Shown here in pieces: positions 25,794 to 34,822 of a DNA stretch of 64,000 nt. The position numbers and the translations under genes are program-made. The notes below the pieces were generated by a model. The model had not been told where the DNA came from, did not search any database, and was given only the letters and a program-made list of their open reading frames with translations. The stretch spans positions 186,001-250,000 of the forward strand of contig CALLKK010000006.1 in assembly GCA_938008435.1 (NCBI GenBank). Direction: 5' to 3'. The number at the start of each line of letters is the position of its first letter. Position 1 is the stretch's first letter. This DNA comes from an uncultured Steroidobacter sp. (GTDB taxonomy: Bacteria; Pseudomonadota; Gammaproteobacteria; Steroidobacterales; Steroidobacteraceae).

Positions 25794-28045
25794 GCCAGGC
25801 TGCCACTTCGATCGCGGCAACCGATGCCTACGTGCGCGACATCTTGCGCGCCGCCGTCGCGCAAGCGCAGGAAACGAAGCTCGACCGGCGCACGTTCTTC
25901 AAGGTTGCAGGTCTCGCCGGCGCCGGCCTCGTCCTCGCATTCCACGTCGGCGAGCAGAACGTCGCCATCGCCAACGGCACCGGCGTCTTTGCACCGAATG
26001 CCTTCCTGCGCATTTCGCCGGACGGCACGATCCTCATCTATTCGAAGGCGCCCGAGATCGGCCAAGGCATCAAGACGGCCTTCCCGCTCATCATCGCCGA
26101 AGAGCTCGATGCCGATTGGGCGCATGTGCGCGTCGAACAAGCGCCGATCAATCCCGCTGTCTATGGACGACAGAGCGCCGGCGGCTCGCGCTCGATTCCC
26201 ACGGCGTGGGATCAGCTGCGCAAGGCCGGTGCGAGCGCGCGAGCCATGCTCGTTGCAGCGGCAGCGAAAGAATGGAATGTCCCGGCCAGCGAATGCCGCA
26301 CCGCGGACAGCGTCGTCTATCACGATGCGTCCAAGCGCAAGCTCACTTACGGCGAGCTTGCCAACAAGGCCGCGGCGCTCCCGGTGCCGGATGAAAAGAC
26401 GCTCAGGCTCAAGGAGCGCAAGGACTACAAGCTCCTCGGCAAGCGCTTCACCGGCGTCGACAATTACGCCATCGTGACGGGGCAAGCCGCGTTCGGCATC
26501 GATCATGTCGTGCCGAACATGCGCTATGCGGCCTTCGAGAAATGCCCCAAGGCCGGCGGCACGGTCGTCGAAGCGAATCTCGACGAAATCAAGAAGCTGC
26601 CCGGTGTGATCGATGCCTTTGTCGTTCCTGGCACGGGCAAGGCGAGCGAAGTCCGCGCAGGCGTTGCGATCATCGCCAACTCGACCTGGGCCGCGTTCAG
26701 CGCCAAGCGCGCGCTCAAGGTGAAGTGGGACGAGACGAACGCATCGCAGGACAGCTGGACGCGCGCAGTCGAGCAGGCGCGCGAGCTGGCCAAACAGGCA
26801 GGCGCCGAGACGCTCAAGGAAGCCGGCGATTACGACAACGCGCTTGCGAACGGCAAAGTCATCGAGGGCTTCTACACTTATCCGTTCGTCGCGCATGCGC
26901 CGCTCGAGCCGCAGAACTGCACCGCCTGGTACCACGATGGACGCATCGAGCTGTGGGCGCCGACGCAAACGCCCGAAGCGGGTTTGAATGCCGTCGCCAA
27001 CGTCCTTGGCTTGTCGCCCGAGAAAGTCACCGTGCATCAGCTGCGCGTGGGCGGCGGCTTCGGACGGCGCCTCATCAACGACTTCATGTGCGAAGCGGCC
27101 GTCATCGCGAAACAGGCGGGCGTGCCGATCAAGCTCGTGTGGACGCGCGAAGACGACATGCAGCACGACTTCTTCCGCGTCGGCGGTTTCCACGCCTTCA
27201 AGGGTGCCGTCGACAAGTCGGGCAAGCTCGTCGCCTGGGGCGATCACTTCATCACCTTCACCGCCGACGGCGAACGGCCGACGAGCGGCGGCGAACTGCG
27301 GCCGGATGAGTTCCCCGCGCAGCTCGTACCGAACGTGCGCGTCACGCAAACGAAGCTGCCGCTCAAGATTCCGACCGGCCCGTGGCGCGCGCCCGGGTCA
27401 TGCGCGCTCGCCTTTGCCATTCAGAGCTTCCTGCACGAATGCGCCGTTGCAGCGAACCGCGATCATCTCGAGTTCCTGCTTGAGGTCATGGGCGAGCCGC
27501 GTTGGCTGCAACCCGGCAACGAGTTTGCGCTCAACACGGGGCGCGCCGCAGCGGTCATCAAGCTCGCCGCGGAGAAAGCCGGCTGGGGCAAGCCGCTGCC
27601 GAAGGGCCGCGGCCTCGGTCTCGCATTCCACTTCAGCCATGCGGGCCATTTCGCGCACGTGGCGGAAGTCAGCGTGGATGCGAATCGCAAGCTCACGGTG
27701 CACAAGGTCACCGTCGCCGGCGACATCGGCCCCATCATCAATCTGAGCGGCGCGGAGAATCAGGTCGAAGGCAGCGTGATCGACGGTTTCAGCACCGCCA
27801 TGGGGCTCGAGATCGGCATAGAGAACGGACGCATCACGAACACGAACTTCGATCGCTATCCGCTGCTTCGAATGCCCAACGCCCCGCAGGTCGAAGTCCA
27901 CTTCATCCAGAGCGACTTCCCGCCGACCGGCGTCGGCGAGCCCGCTCTGCCGCCGGTGGCGCCCGCGATCTGCAACGCGATCTACAACGCGATCGGCTAC
28001 CGCGTGCGCACGCTGCCACTCACCAAAGAGGGCTTTACGATCTAA
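25790..28045 (+). CDS. molybdopterin-binding large subunit, IorB / isoquinoline 1-oxidoreductase beta type
   Basis: This 751-residue catalytic subunit of the xanthine-dehydrogenase superfamily has a Tat signal (LDRRTFFKVAGLAGAGLVLAF, residues about 33-53), so it acts in the periplasm or at the membrane with the [2Fe-2S] partner. Molybdopterin-contacting segments include GGGFGRRLINDF, APGSCALAFAIQSFLHE and, near the end, the catalytic Glu in GVGEPALPPVAPAICNAIYNA. No FAD subunit is present, as in isoquinoline oxidoreductase, so electrons would go to cytochromes. Substrate unknown, an aldehyde or N-heterocycle by family. It depends on the Moco genes at the start of the window. Confidence 0.9.
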   Translation: MSQAATSIAATDAYVRDILRAAVAQAQETKLDRRTFFKVAGLAGAGLVLAFHVGEQNVAIANGTGVFAPNAFLRISPDGTILIYSKAPEIGQGIKTAFPLIIAEELDADWAHVRVEQAPINPAVYGRQSAGGSRSIPTAWDQLRKAGASARAMLVAAAAKEWNVPASECRTADSVVYHDASKRKLTYGELANKAAALPVPDEKTLRLKERKDYKLLGKRFTGVDNYAIVTGQAAFGIDHVVPNMRYAAFEKCPKAGGTVVEANLDEIKKLPGVIDAFVVPGTGKASEVRAGVAIIANSTWAAFSAKRALKVKWDETNASQDSWTRAVEQARELAKQAGAETLKEAGDYDNALANGKVIEGFYTYPFVAHAPLEPQNCTAWYHDGRIELWAPTQTPEAGLNAVANVLGLSPEKVTVHQLRVGGGFGRRLINDFMCEAAVIAKQAGVPIKLVWTREDDMQHDFFRVGGFHAFKGAVDKSGKLVAWGDHFITFTADGERPTSGGELRPDEFPAQLVPNVRVTQTKLPLKIPTGPWRAPGSCALAFAIQSFLHECAVAANRDHLEFLLEVMGEPRWLQPGNEFALNTGRAAAVIKLAAEKAGWGKPLPKGRGLGLAFHFSHAGHFAHVAEVSVDANRKLTVHKVTVAGDIGPIINLSGAENQVEGSVIDGFSTAMGLEIGIENGRITNTNFDRYPLLRMPNAPQVEVHFIQSDFPPTGVGEPALPPVAPAICNAIYNAIGYRVRTLPLTKEGFTI

Positions 28046-28093
28046 CAGACTGCGCCGACGCACGTCGGCGCGACGTCTGCCTCGCTCAAAAGA

Positions 28094-28126
28094 AAACGCC
28101 CGAGCGCATCGCGCGCTCGGGCGTTT
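28094..28126. terminator. strong bidirectional intrinsic terminator
   Basis: A 14-bp perfect stem (AAACGCCCGAGCGC and complement) closes a 5-base loop. Read in either direction it has A-rich and T-rich flanks (AAAAGA before, GTTTGTTC after). It lies between the convergent IorB-type gene and fructose-bisphosphate aldolase and should terminate both. Confidence 0.85.
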
Positions 28127-28180
28127 GTTCATCGACGACGTCGCCGGCGCCTCGATACGCCGCCGACCGCCGAGTCAGGC

Positions 28181-29245
28181 TCAGACGACCTTCTGATCGA
28201 GCTCGCCCTTCTCGTAGCGCTTGGCCATCGCTTCGAGGCCGATCGGCTTGATCTTGGAGGCGTTGCCCGCCGTGCCGAACTGCTCGTAGCGCGCCTTGCA
28301 GATCGACTTCATCGCCTTGGTCGATTCGGCCAGCCACTTGCGCGGGTCGAATTCCTTGCGGTTGTCGTGGAAGAACTTGCGCACCGCACCCGTCGAGGCC
28401 ATGCGCAGGTCGGTGTCGATATTGACCTTGCGCACGCCGTGCTTGATGCCTTCCTGGATCTCTTCGACCGGCACACCGTAGGTTTGGCCCATGTCGCCAC
28501 CGTAGGTGTTGATGATCTCGAGCCACTCCTGCGGCACCGAGCTCGAGCCGTGCATCACGAGATGCGTGTTCGGGATGCGGCGATGGATTTCCTTGATGCG
28601 ATCGATCGCCAGGATGTCGCCCGTCGGCGGACGCGTGAACTTGTACGCGCCGTGCGAGGTACCGATCGCGATCGCGAGCGCATCGACGCCCGTCTTGCGT
28701 ACGAAATCGGCCGCCTCGTCGGGATCGGTGAGCAGCTGCGAGTGATCGAGCTTGCCCTCGGCGCCGACGCCGTCTTCCTTACCGGCCGTACCCGTTTCGA
28801 GCGAGCCCAAGCAGCCGAGCTCGCCTTCGACGGACACGCCGCACGCATGCGCCATTTCGACGACCTTGCGCGTCACCTCGACGTTGTAGTCGTACGGCGC
28901 CGGCGTCTTCGCGTCCTCCTTGAGCGAGCCGTCCATCATGACGGACGAGAAGCCGAGCTGAATCGAGCGCTGGCACACCGCCGGGCTCGCACCGTGGTCC
29001 TGGTGCATCACGATCGGGATGTGCGGCCACTCGTCGATGGCCGCCAGGATGAGGTGGCGCAGGAACGCAGCACCGGCGTACTTACGAGCGCCGGCCGAGG
29101 CCTGCAGGATCACCGGGCTGTCGGTCTCATCGGCTGCCTCCATGATCGCGCGAACCTGCTCCATGTTGTTCACATTGAAAGCCGGCACGCCGTAACCATG
29201 CTCGGCCGCGTGATCGAGTAGCTGGCGGAGGGTGATGAGAGCCAT
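28181..29245 (-). CDS. fba: class II fructose-1,6-bisphosphate aldolase
   Basis: This zinc enzyme interconverts fructose-1,6-bisphosphate with two triose phosphates. It has 354 residues and belongs to the longer CbbA-like subgroup of class II aldolases. Zinc and substrate motifs include VMHQDHGASPAVCQRSIQLGFSSVMMDGS, the conserved VEGELGCLGSLETG, IGTSHGAYKF, HGSSSVPQEW and VRKVNIDTDLRMASTGAVRKF. AAGGAG precedes the ATG. It is followed on the other side by PEP carboxykinase on the same strand, about 220 bases upstream, so both serve glycolysis/gluconeogenesis. Confidence 0.95.
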   Translation of the reverse strand: MALITLRQLLDHAAEHGYGVPAFNVNNMEQVRAIMEAADETDSPVILQASAGARKYAGAAFLRHLILAAIDEWPHIPIVMHQDHGASPAVCQRSIQLGFSSVMMDGSLKEDAKTPAPYDYNVEVTRKVVEMAHACGVSVEGELGCLGSLETGTAGKEDGVGAEGKLDHSQLLTDPDEAADFVRKTGVDALAIAIGTSHGAYKFTRPPTGDILAIDRIKEIHRRIPNTHLVMHGSSSVPQEWLEIINTYGGDMGQTYGVPVEEIQEGIKHGVRKVNIDTDLRMASTGAVRKFFHDNRKEFDPRKWLAESTKAMKSICKARYEQFGTAGNASKIKPIGLEAMAKRYEKGELDQKVV

Positions 29246-29341
29246 TTATTGATCTCCTTGGACGCGAATAGAGCGCTGCTGGTGAGAAGCTGGATACACG
29301 AGGGGCGCAATGATAATGCGAACCCGGGCGGGGCGGAATTG

Positions 29342-29361
29342 GCGCAGCCGGACGGCTGCGC
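29342..29361 (-). terminator. 9-bp hairpin between pckG and fba
   Basis: GCGCAGCCG and CGGCTGCGC are perfect complements separated by two bases. Together with the hairpin at 29382-29410 it lies downstream of pckG and upstream of the fba ribosome site. It could act as a Rho-assisted stop or leader structure. Confidence 0.35.
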
Positions 29362-29381
29362 AGATGAAGCGCATCGCAATC

Positions 29382-29410
29382 CGGCGGGGCACGGGTCGCG
29401 TACCCCGCCG
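29382..29410 (-). terminator. hairpin downstream of pckG
   Basis: CGGCGGGG (29382-29389) pairs with CCCCGCCG (29403-29410) around a 13-base loop, 54 bases after the pckG stop. No clear T-run. It probably separates pckG from fba transcription. Confidence 0.4.
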
Positions 29411-29463
29411 TAGGTTACTGATTTTGCGTCAGTCTTGAGTCAAGAAGGCACGCACCGCCCCTC

Positions 29464-31212
29464 TCACGCCTCGCCGAGGCGTTCGCGCAGCGCGCGATGC
29501 TCCTGCCAAAGCGCCTCCGGAACCCGCGAGCCGAACTGTTCGAGGTACGCGCCGATCGCCTGAGCTTCCTGACGCCACGCTCCGCGATCGACCGACAGGA
29601 GCGCCTCGACATGCGCCTCTTCGAGGTTCAGACCGTCGAGCGCGAGATCCTCTCTGCGCGGCAAGTAGCCGATCGGCGTCTCCTGAGCACCGACACGCTC
29701 CTCGCATCGCTCGATGATCCATTGCAGCACGCGCAGGTTGTCGCCGAAGCCCGGCCAGAGGTAACGGCCGTTGGCGTCCTGACGGAACCAGTTGACGTGG
29801 AAGACTCGCGGCAGCTTGGCGCGCCCCTCGAAGGACAGCCAATGATTCCAGTAGTCGCCGAAGTTGTAGCCGCAGAACGGCTGCATCGCCATCGGATCGC
29901 GCCGTACGACGCCGGTCGCACCGACCGCCGCGGCCGTCGTCTCCGACGCCATGCCGGCACCCATCAACACGCCATGCGCCCAGTTGCGCGCTTCGTACAC
30001 GAGCGGCGCAACCTCACGCCGCCGACCGCCGAACAGAATCGCCGAGATCGGCACGCCCTGCGGATCTTCTGCTGCATTTGAATAAGCAGGATTGCGGCGT
30101 GCGCTCACCGTAAAGCGCGCGTTCGGATGCGCGGCCGGACCGTTGCCCGGCACGTAAGGACGCCCCTGCCAATCCACGCTCGGCGTCTTCTCTTCGAGCC
30201 CTTCCCACCAAGGCTCGCCGTCCTCCGTCATCGCGACATTCGTGAAGATCGTGTCGCGACGGATCATCTCGAAGGCATTCGGATTGGTCTTCGCATTGGT
30301 GCCGGGGACGACGCCGAAATAACCCGCTTCCGGATTGATCCCGCGCAGCCGTCCGTCCGCACCGACGTGCATCCAGCAGATGTCATCGCCCAGCGTCCAG
30401 ATCTTCCAGCCCGGCAGCGCCTTCGGCGGCACGAGCATCGCGAGATTCGTCTTGCCGCAAGCGGACGGGAATGCGGCCGCGATGTAGTGCGTGCGTCCTT
30501 GCGGATTCTGCACGCCCATGATGAGCATGTGCTCGGCGAGCCATCCTTCGCTGCGCGCCTGCCAGCTCGCGATGCGCAACGCATGACACTTCTTGCCGAG
30601 CAGCGCATTGCCGCCGTAGCCGGAACCGAAGCTCTTGATGGTGAGCTCTTCGGGAAAGTGCATGATGAAGCGCCGCTCGGGATTCAAATCGCCCGTCGAG
30701 TGCAGCCCCTTCACGAAGCTCGCCCCTTCCTCGATGCGACGCAGAGCCGCCGCGCCCATCCGCGTCATGATGCCCATGTTGAGCACGACGTACGGGCTAT
30801 CGGTGAGCTGCACGCCGCAACGAGCGTGCGGCGAGTCGATCGGTCCCATGCAATACGGCACGACATACAGCGTGCGTCCGCGCATCGCGCCGTCGAACAG
30901 CGCATCCATCTTGCGGTGCGCTTCAGTCGGATCCATCCAATTGTTGTTGGGACCGGCATCGTCGCGCGAACGCGTACACACGAAGGTGAGGTGCTCGACG
31001 CGGGCGACGTCTTTGGGATCGGAACGGTGTAGATAGCAGCCGGGAAAACGGTCTTGGTTGAGCTCGATCAGCTCGCCCCGGGCCAACATCAGCTCCGTCA
31101 GAGCGCGCTTTTCGCTTTCGGAGCCAGTGCACCAGTGCACGGAATCAGGTTTCAACAAACGGGTCGCATAATCTACCCACGTACGTAGGGATAAGTTGGA
31201 CGTAGTACTCAT
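29464..31212 (-). CDS. pckG: phosphoenolpyruvate carboxykinase, GTP-dependent
   Basis: It converts oxaloacetate and GTP to PEP, CO2 and GDP, the entry to gluconeogenesis. At 582 residues it is of GTP-type length. Motifs are the GTP-enzyme kinase loop FPSACGKTNLAML (residues about 249-261), GEELTIKSF-like substrate loop, YGGNALLGKKCHALRIAS with the Mn-binding Lys/His, GDDICWMHVGADGRLRGINPE and PFCGYNFGDYWNHWL. It lies beside the aromatic-catabolism operon, whose end products fumarate and pyruvate would feed it. Confidence 0.96.
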   Translation of the reverse strand: MSTTSNLSLRTWVDYATRLLKPDSVHWCTGSESEKRALTELMLARGELIELNQDRFPGCYLHRSDPKDVARVEHLTFVCTRSRDDAGPNNNWMDPTEAHRKMDALFDGAMRGRTLYVVPYCMGPIDSPHARCGVQLTDSPYVVLNMGIMTRMGAAALRRIEEGASFVKGLHSTGDLNPERRFIMHFPEELTIKSFGSGYGGNALLGKKCHALRIASWQARSEGWLAEHMLIMGVQNPQGRTHYIAAAFPSACGKTNLAMLVPPKALPGWKIWTLGDDICWMHVGADGRLRGINPEAGYFGVVPGTNAKTNPNAFEMIRRDTIFTNVAMTEDGEPWWEGLEEKTPSVDWQGRPYVPGNGPAAHPNARFTVSARRNPAYSNAAEDPQGVPISAILFGGRRREVAPLVYEARNWAHGVLMGAGMASETTAAAVGATGVVRRDPMAMQPFCGYNFGDYWNHWLSFEGRAKLPRVFHVNWFRQDANGRYLWPGFGDNLRVLQWIIERCEERVGAQETPIGYLPRREDLALDGLNLEEAHVEALLSVDRGAWRQEAQAIGAYLEQFGSRVPEALWQEHRALRERLGEA

Positions 31213-31269
31213 CGTTGAGCGTCTTCTTCGCCGCGCGCCGAAACGCTACGCGCGGCTCATACGGACGAA

Positions 31270-31329
31270 GAGCCCGGCCTTCCCCCCCCCTGCTAGAAGG
31301 AGAGCGTTTCGCTTGCCAAGGCCGGGCTC
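31270..31329 (-). terminator. 12-bp inverted repeat with large structured loop at the end of the gentisate operon
   Basis: GAGCCCGGCCTT (31270-31281) and its exact complement (31318-31329) flank a 36-base loop. The loop contains a run of nine C on the + strand and an inner mini-hairpin (AGCG-AAA-CGCT as transcribed). It starts 7 bases past the isomerase stop and upstream of the pckG start. It fits a terminator for the gentisate operon, but the large loop is unusual. Confidence 0.5.
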
Positions 31330-31335
31330 AATCGA

Positions 31336-31974
31336 TCAGCTCGCGTCCGGTTGCACCTCCGGTCGCGCAGCTGCGAAAGCGGGCAAGGACTCGAGATGCG
31401 TCGTGATCGCGAGGATCGTCGGGAACGGCGTCAGATCCACGTTGAAGCGGCGGGCGTTGAAGACCTGCGGTACCAGGCAAACATCCGCCAGCGACACGGC
31501 ATCGCCGTAGCAATAACGACGGTTCGAGGAATAACGACTCAGCTCGACCTCGAGCCCTTTGAACCCTTCCACCACCCAGTGGCGGTACCAAGCGTTGACG
31601 CCCTCATCCTGCTGACCGAGCTGCTGCCGCAGGTAATTGAGCACGCGCAGATTGTTGAGCGGATGGATCTCGCACGCGATCGAGAGCGCGAGCGAACGCA
31701 CCCGCGCACGATCGATGGCCGTCGCGGGCAATAGCGGCGGATCGGGATAGCGTTCTTCCAGATACTCGATGATCGCAAGCGATTGCGACAGCACCGTGCC
31801 GTCGGTCTCAAGCGCAGGCAGCAACCCTTGAGGGTTGAGGGCAAGGTACTCGGGCGCACGATGCTCCGCCTTTGCGAAGGCTTTCGGTACCGACTCGTAC
31901 GGCAGATTCTTCAGATTGAGCGCAATGCGGACCCGATACGAGGCAGAGCTGCGAAAGAAGGTATATAGCTTCAT
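31336..31974 (-). CDS. zeta-class glutathione transferase: maleylpyruvate (or maleylacetoacetate) isomerase
   Basis: This 212-residue cytosolic GST isomerises maleylpyruvate to fumarylpyruvate with glutathione. The zeta signature SSASYRVRIALNLK is at residues about 9-22, the cis-Pro segment in NPQGLLPALE and the second active-site segment in QSLAIIEYLEERYP. Homologues act either in tyrosine degradation (maiA) or gentisate degradation (nagL). Since gentisate dioxygenase and fumarylpyruvate hydrolase lie in the same operon, the maleylpyruvate role is favoured. It is the last gene, 11 bases after the CoA ligase gene. Confidence 0.88.
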   Translation of the reverse strand: MKLYTFFRSSASYRVRIALNLKNLPYESVPKAFAKAEHRAPEYLALNPQGLLPALETDGTVLSQSLAIIEYLEERYPDPPLLPATAIDRARVRSLALSIACEIHPLNNLRVLNYLRQQLGQQDEGVNAWYRHWVVEGFKGLEVELSRYSSNRRYCYGDAVSLADVCLVPQVFNARRFNVDLTPFPTILAITTHLESLPAFAAARPEVQPDAS

Positions 31975-31985
31975 GAGTCGTTCGT

Positions 31986-34079
31986 TTATCTATCCCAGAT
32001 CATCAGAGCATCGAGTGCCAGCACGCCGTGCGGACCGGCGCGCAGCGGGTTGATGTCAAGTTCCTTGAGCGCGGGCTGTGCCGCCATCAACGCGCCCACT
32101 GCCAGGAGCGCATCGACGATGGCCTCGCGATCGACGGCGGGCGCGCCGCGCCAACCGTCCAACAACGCGCTGCCGCGCAATTCGTTCAGCATCTCGTGTG
32201 CATCGAGCCGCGTGAGCGGCGCAAGACGGATGCTGACGTCGTTCAGCGCTTCCGCCTCCGTCCCGCCGAGGCCCACCAGCACCGTCGCACCGAAGCTTGC
32301 ATCGCGCTTCGCGCCGACGATGAGATCGACGCCGCGCGGCGCCATCTCCTCGAGCAGATAGCCGCGCCCTTGGCGGTCGCCCGGAATCGCATCGATGGCG
32401 GCGAGCGCGGCGTGGAGACGCTCGAGCGTGCTCACATTGAGATGCACGCCGCCGACTTCCGTCTTGTGCGCGATGTTGGCATCGAGCACCTTGACCACGA
32501 TCGGCTTGCCAAGCGATTCGAAAGCGCGTGCGGCCTCCTCATGCGTACGACACACGACACTCGCCGGCGAGCGAATGCCATGCTCGCGCAAGAGCTGTTT
32601 GGCGGCCGCTTCGTCACGCGCGATGCCCGCAACGCTCGTCGCCGCCACAGCGGCTGCGCCGGCACGCGCGCGTCGGTCACGCGCTTTCGCATCTTCCGCA
32701 AGCGCCCATGCGGCTGTCGCCGCCTGCTCGGGCGAGAAGAACGTCGGCGTCTGCAATCCGGCCAGCGTTCGTCTAGCCTTGTCGATGGAGGCAGACTCGC
32801 CCAATGTCGCGAACAAGATCGGCTGCTTGACCTGCGTGCGTGCACGCGTGAACACGTCGCACGGATCGAGCGCAGCCGGCTCGTCGAGCGCAAACGTCAG
32901 GATTGCGTCGATCGCAGGATCGCGCGCCACTTCGATCATCACGTCGGCGAACACGGGCGAGGGACGCCCCGTGTCGATTGGATTGCGCAGATAAGTCATG
33001 GGCGGCAGCAGCTTCTCGATGCGGCCGACCGTCTCGTCGGACAACTGCGGCACATTGACGCCGCGCGAGCGCAACGCATCGAGAATGATGAGACCGGGCC
33101 CTGCCTGACCGGTCAGGACAGCGATGCCCGGCTCGGCCTTCGCCTCGATGCGTCCAGCCGCAAAGGCGGCGGCGCAGGCAATCGCCTCTTCCGTTGACTC
33201 GACCACGATGGCGCCCGCCTGACGCATGGCTGCAACCGTGATCGCATGCGCACCCATCAGATTGCCGGTATGCGACTGCGCGAACTCGCCGACTTGCGCA
33301 CGCCCGACGGGCAAGACGACGACGGGCTTGCGCGGCGTCGTCGCAGCGATCACCTCATAAAGTCGCCGTCCGTTCGGAACGCCTTCGAGGTGCAGCACGA
33401 TGACGTTCGTGCGTTCATCGTCCGCAAGGTATTCGATGACATCCGCAGCATTGACGTCGACCGCGTTGCCGAGCCCGACCGCCAAGCTCACGCCGAGCTT
33501 GCGCTGCTGCGCGAGGAACGCGAGCGTGAGATTGACACCGCCGCTCTGCGCGACGATGCCGAGCGAACCTGGCTCGAACGTCCGCACCGACGGCACGAAG
33601 CTCGCAAAGCACTTGCCCCCCGGACTCGCATAGCCGCTCGTGTTGGGGCCCAGCAGTCGCAAACCCGTCTCGCGACAGATCGCCGCAAGCTCGGCTTGCA
33701 GCGCCACGCCGCTCGCACCCGCTTCCGCGAAGCCGCCGCTCACGATCATGGCCGCGCCTGCGCCCGCTTGCGCTGCCTGTCTCAATACATCAGGGGTCGC
33801 CGTCGCGGGCACGGCGACGAGAACGAGATCCGCTGCGCGCGGCGCATCGGCGAGGCTGGCATAGGCACGCCGCCCCGCGACCTCCGCGACCTTGGGATTG
33901 ATCGGATACACCTCGCCCGGAAAGTCGCGCAGCGCATCGACGAGCTGGTATCCGACTTTTTCGGGCGCTGCAGAGGCGCCCACGACAGCGATGGTTCGAG
34001 GAGCGAACAGCCGCGAGAGATTCCCTCGCGGCGTCGCAGCTGAATTAGGCCGATCTACAGCCTGTGCATTGTCCTGCAT
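31986..34079 (-). CDS. ADP-forming acyl-CoA synthetase (acetate-CoA ligase family, fused alpha-beta)
   Basis: This 697-residue enzyme of the NDP-forming acyl-CoA synthetase family activates a carboxylic acid to its CoA ester with ATP, yielding ADP, through a phospho-His. Order: CoA-binding domain (residues about 20-115, FAPRTIAVVGASAAPEKVGYQLV), succinyl-CoA-ligase-like domains (about 160-460, SQSGGVNLTLAFLAQQRKLG, SHTGNLMGAHAITVAAM) and a C-terminal ATP-grasp domain (about 485-697, VVKVLDANIAHKTEVGGVHLNVS). Substrate is unknown. Its place inside the gentisate operon suggests an aromatic or dicarboxylic acid, but propionate/acetate is possible. Confidence 0.85.
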   Translation of the reverse strand: MQDNAQAVDRPNSAATPRGNLSRLFAPRTIAVVGASAAPEKVGYQLVDALRDFPGEVYPINPKVAEVAGRRAYASLADAPRAADLVLVAVPATATPDVLRQAAQAGAGAAMIVSGGFAEAGASGVALQAELAAICRETGLRLLGPNTSGYASPGGKCFASFVPSVRTFEPGSLGIVAQSGGVNLTLAFLAQQRKLGVSLAVGLGNAVDVNAADVIEYLADDERTNVIVLHLEGVPNGRRLYEVIAATTPRKPVVVLPVGRAQVGEFAQSHTGNLMGAHAITVAAMRQAGAIVVESTEEAIACAAAFAAGRIEAKAEPGIAVLTGQAGPGLIILDALRSRGVNVPQLSDETVGRIEKLLPPMTYLRNPIDTGRPSPVFADVMIEVARDPAIDAILTFALDEPAALDPCDVFTRARTQVKQPILFATLGESASIDKARRTLAGLQTPTFFSPEQAATAAWALAEDAKARDRRARAGAAAVAATSVAGIARDEAAAKQLLREHGIRSPASVVCRTHEEAARAFESLGKPIVVKVLDANIAHKTEVGGVHLNVSTLERLHAALAAIDAIPGDRQGRGYLLEEMAPRGVDLIVGAKRDASFGATVLVGLGGTEAEALNDVSIRLAPLTRLDAHEMLNELRGSALLDGWRGAPAVDREAIVDALLAVGALMAAQPALKELDINPLRAGPHGVLALDALMIWDR

Positions 34080-34085
34080 GCGCCG

Positions 34086-34784
34086 TCACGCTTCGCTCGG
34101 TCCGATGTTCGTCACGAGCACATCGAGGCCGTCGATACCGCCTTCGACGCGATCGCCCACCTTGAGCGGACCGACGCCCGCCGGCGTGCCGGTGAAGATC
34201 AGATCGCCAGGCGCCAGCGTGAACAGCGTCGACAGCTCGGCGACGATCTCAGGCACGTCCCAGATGAGCTCGGAGAGATCCGCGTTCTGCCGCGTCTCGC
34301 CGTTCACCGTCAGCCAAATGCGGCCCTTCGACAGATGCCCGCACTGCGAGGCCGGCACGATGGCCGTGATCGGCGCGGACAGATCGAAGGCCTTACCCGT
34401 ATCCCACGGACGCCCCTTGTCGCGCGCCTCGAGCTGCAAGTCGCGGCGCGTCAGATCGTTGCCGACGGCATAGCCGTAGACGTAATCGAGCGCTTCGGCC
34501 ACCGGAATGTTGCGGCCCGCCTTGCCGATCGCCACGACGAGCTCGATCTCGTGATGGAAATTGGCGGTGCGCGGCGGATACGGCACCGTCGCGTTGTTGG
34601 GCACGAGCGCATCTGCGGGCTTGGTGAAGAAAAACGGCGGCTCGCGATCCGGATCCTTGCCCATCTCGCGCGCATGCGCAGCGTAGTTGCGCCCGACGCA
34701 GTAGATGCGATGCACCGGGAAACGATCGCTCGTGCCGCGCACTTCGACCGAAACGGGTGCCTGTGGGGGAAATACAAAGCTCAT
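34086..34784 (-). CDS. fumarylpyruvate hydrolase (fumarylacetoacetate hydrolase family)
   Basis: It hydrolyses fumarylpyruvate to fumarate and pyruvate, the last gentisate step. It has 232 residues. Family motifs are the entry YCVGRNYAAHAREMG, the metal ligands in FHHEIELVVAIGK (Glu pair), VYGYAVGNDLTRRDLQ with Asp, the KGRPWDTGKAFD loop and FTGTPAGVGPL. Homologues of this size are annotated NagK. It is 6 bases from the CoA ligase gene and 38 bases after the dioxygenase gene, so it is co-transcribed. An acylpyruvase or maleylpyruvate hydrolase role is less likely given the isomerase. Confidence 0.9.
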   Translation of the reverse strand: MSFVFPPQAPVSVEVRGTSDRFPVHRIYCVGRNYAAHAREMGKDPDREPPFFFTKPADALVPNNATVPYPPRTANFHHEIELVVAIGKAGRNIPVAEALDYVYGYAVGNDLTRRDLQLEARDKGRPWDTGKAFDLSAPITAIVPASQCGHLSKGRIWLTVNGETRQNADLSELIWDVPEIVAELSTLFTLAPGDLIFTGTPAGVGPLKVGDRVEGGIDGLDVLVTNIGPSEA

Positions 34785-34822
34785 GTATCGATCCTGATGT
34801 TTGAAGAATTAAAGTTGCGTCG

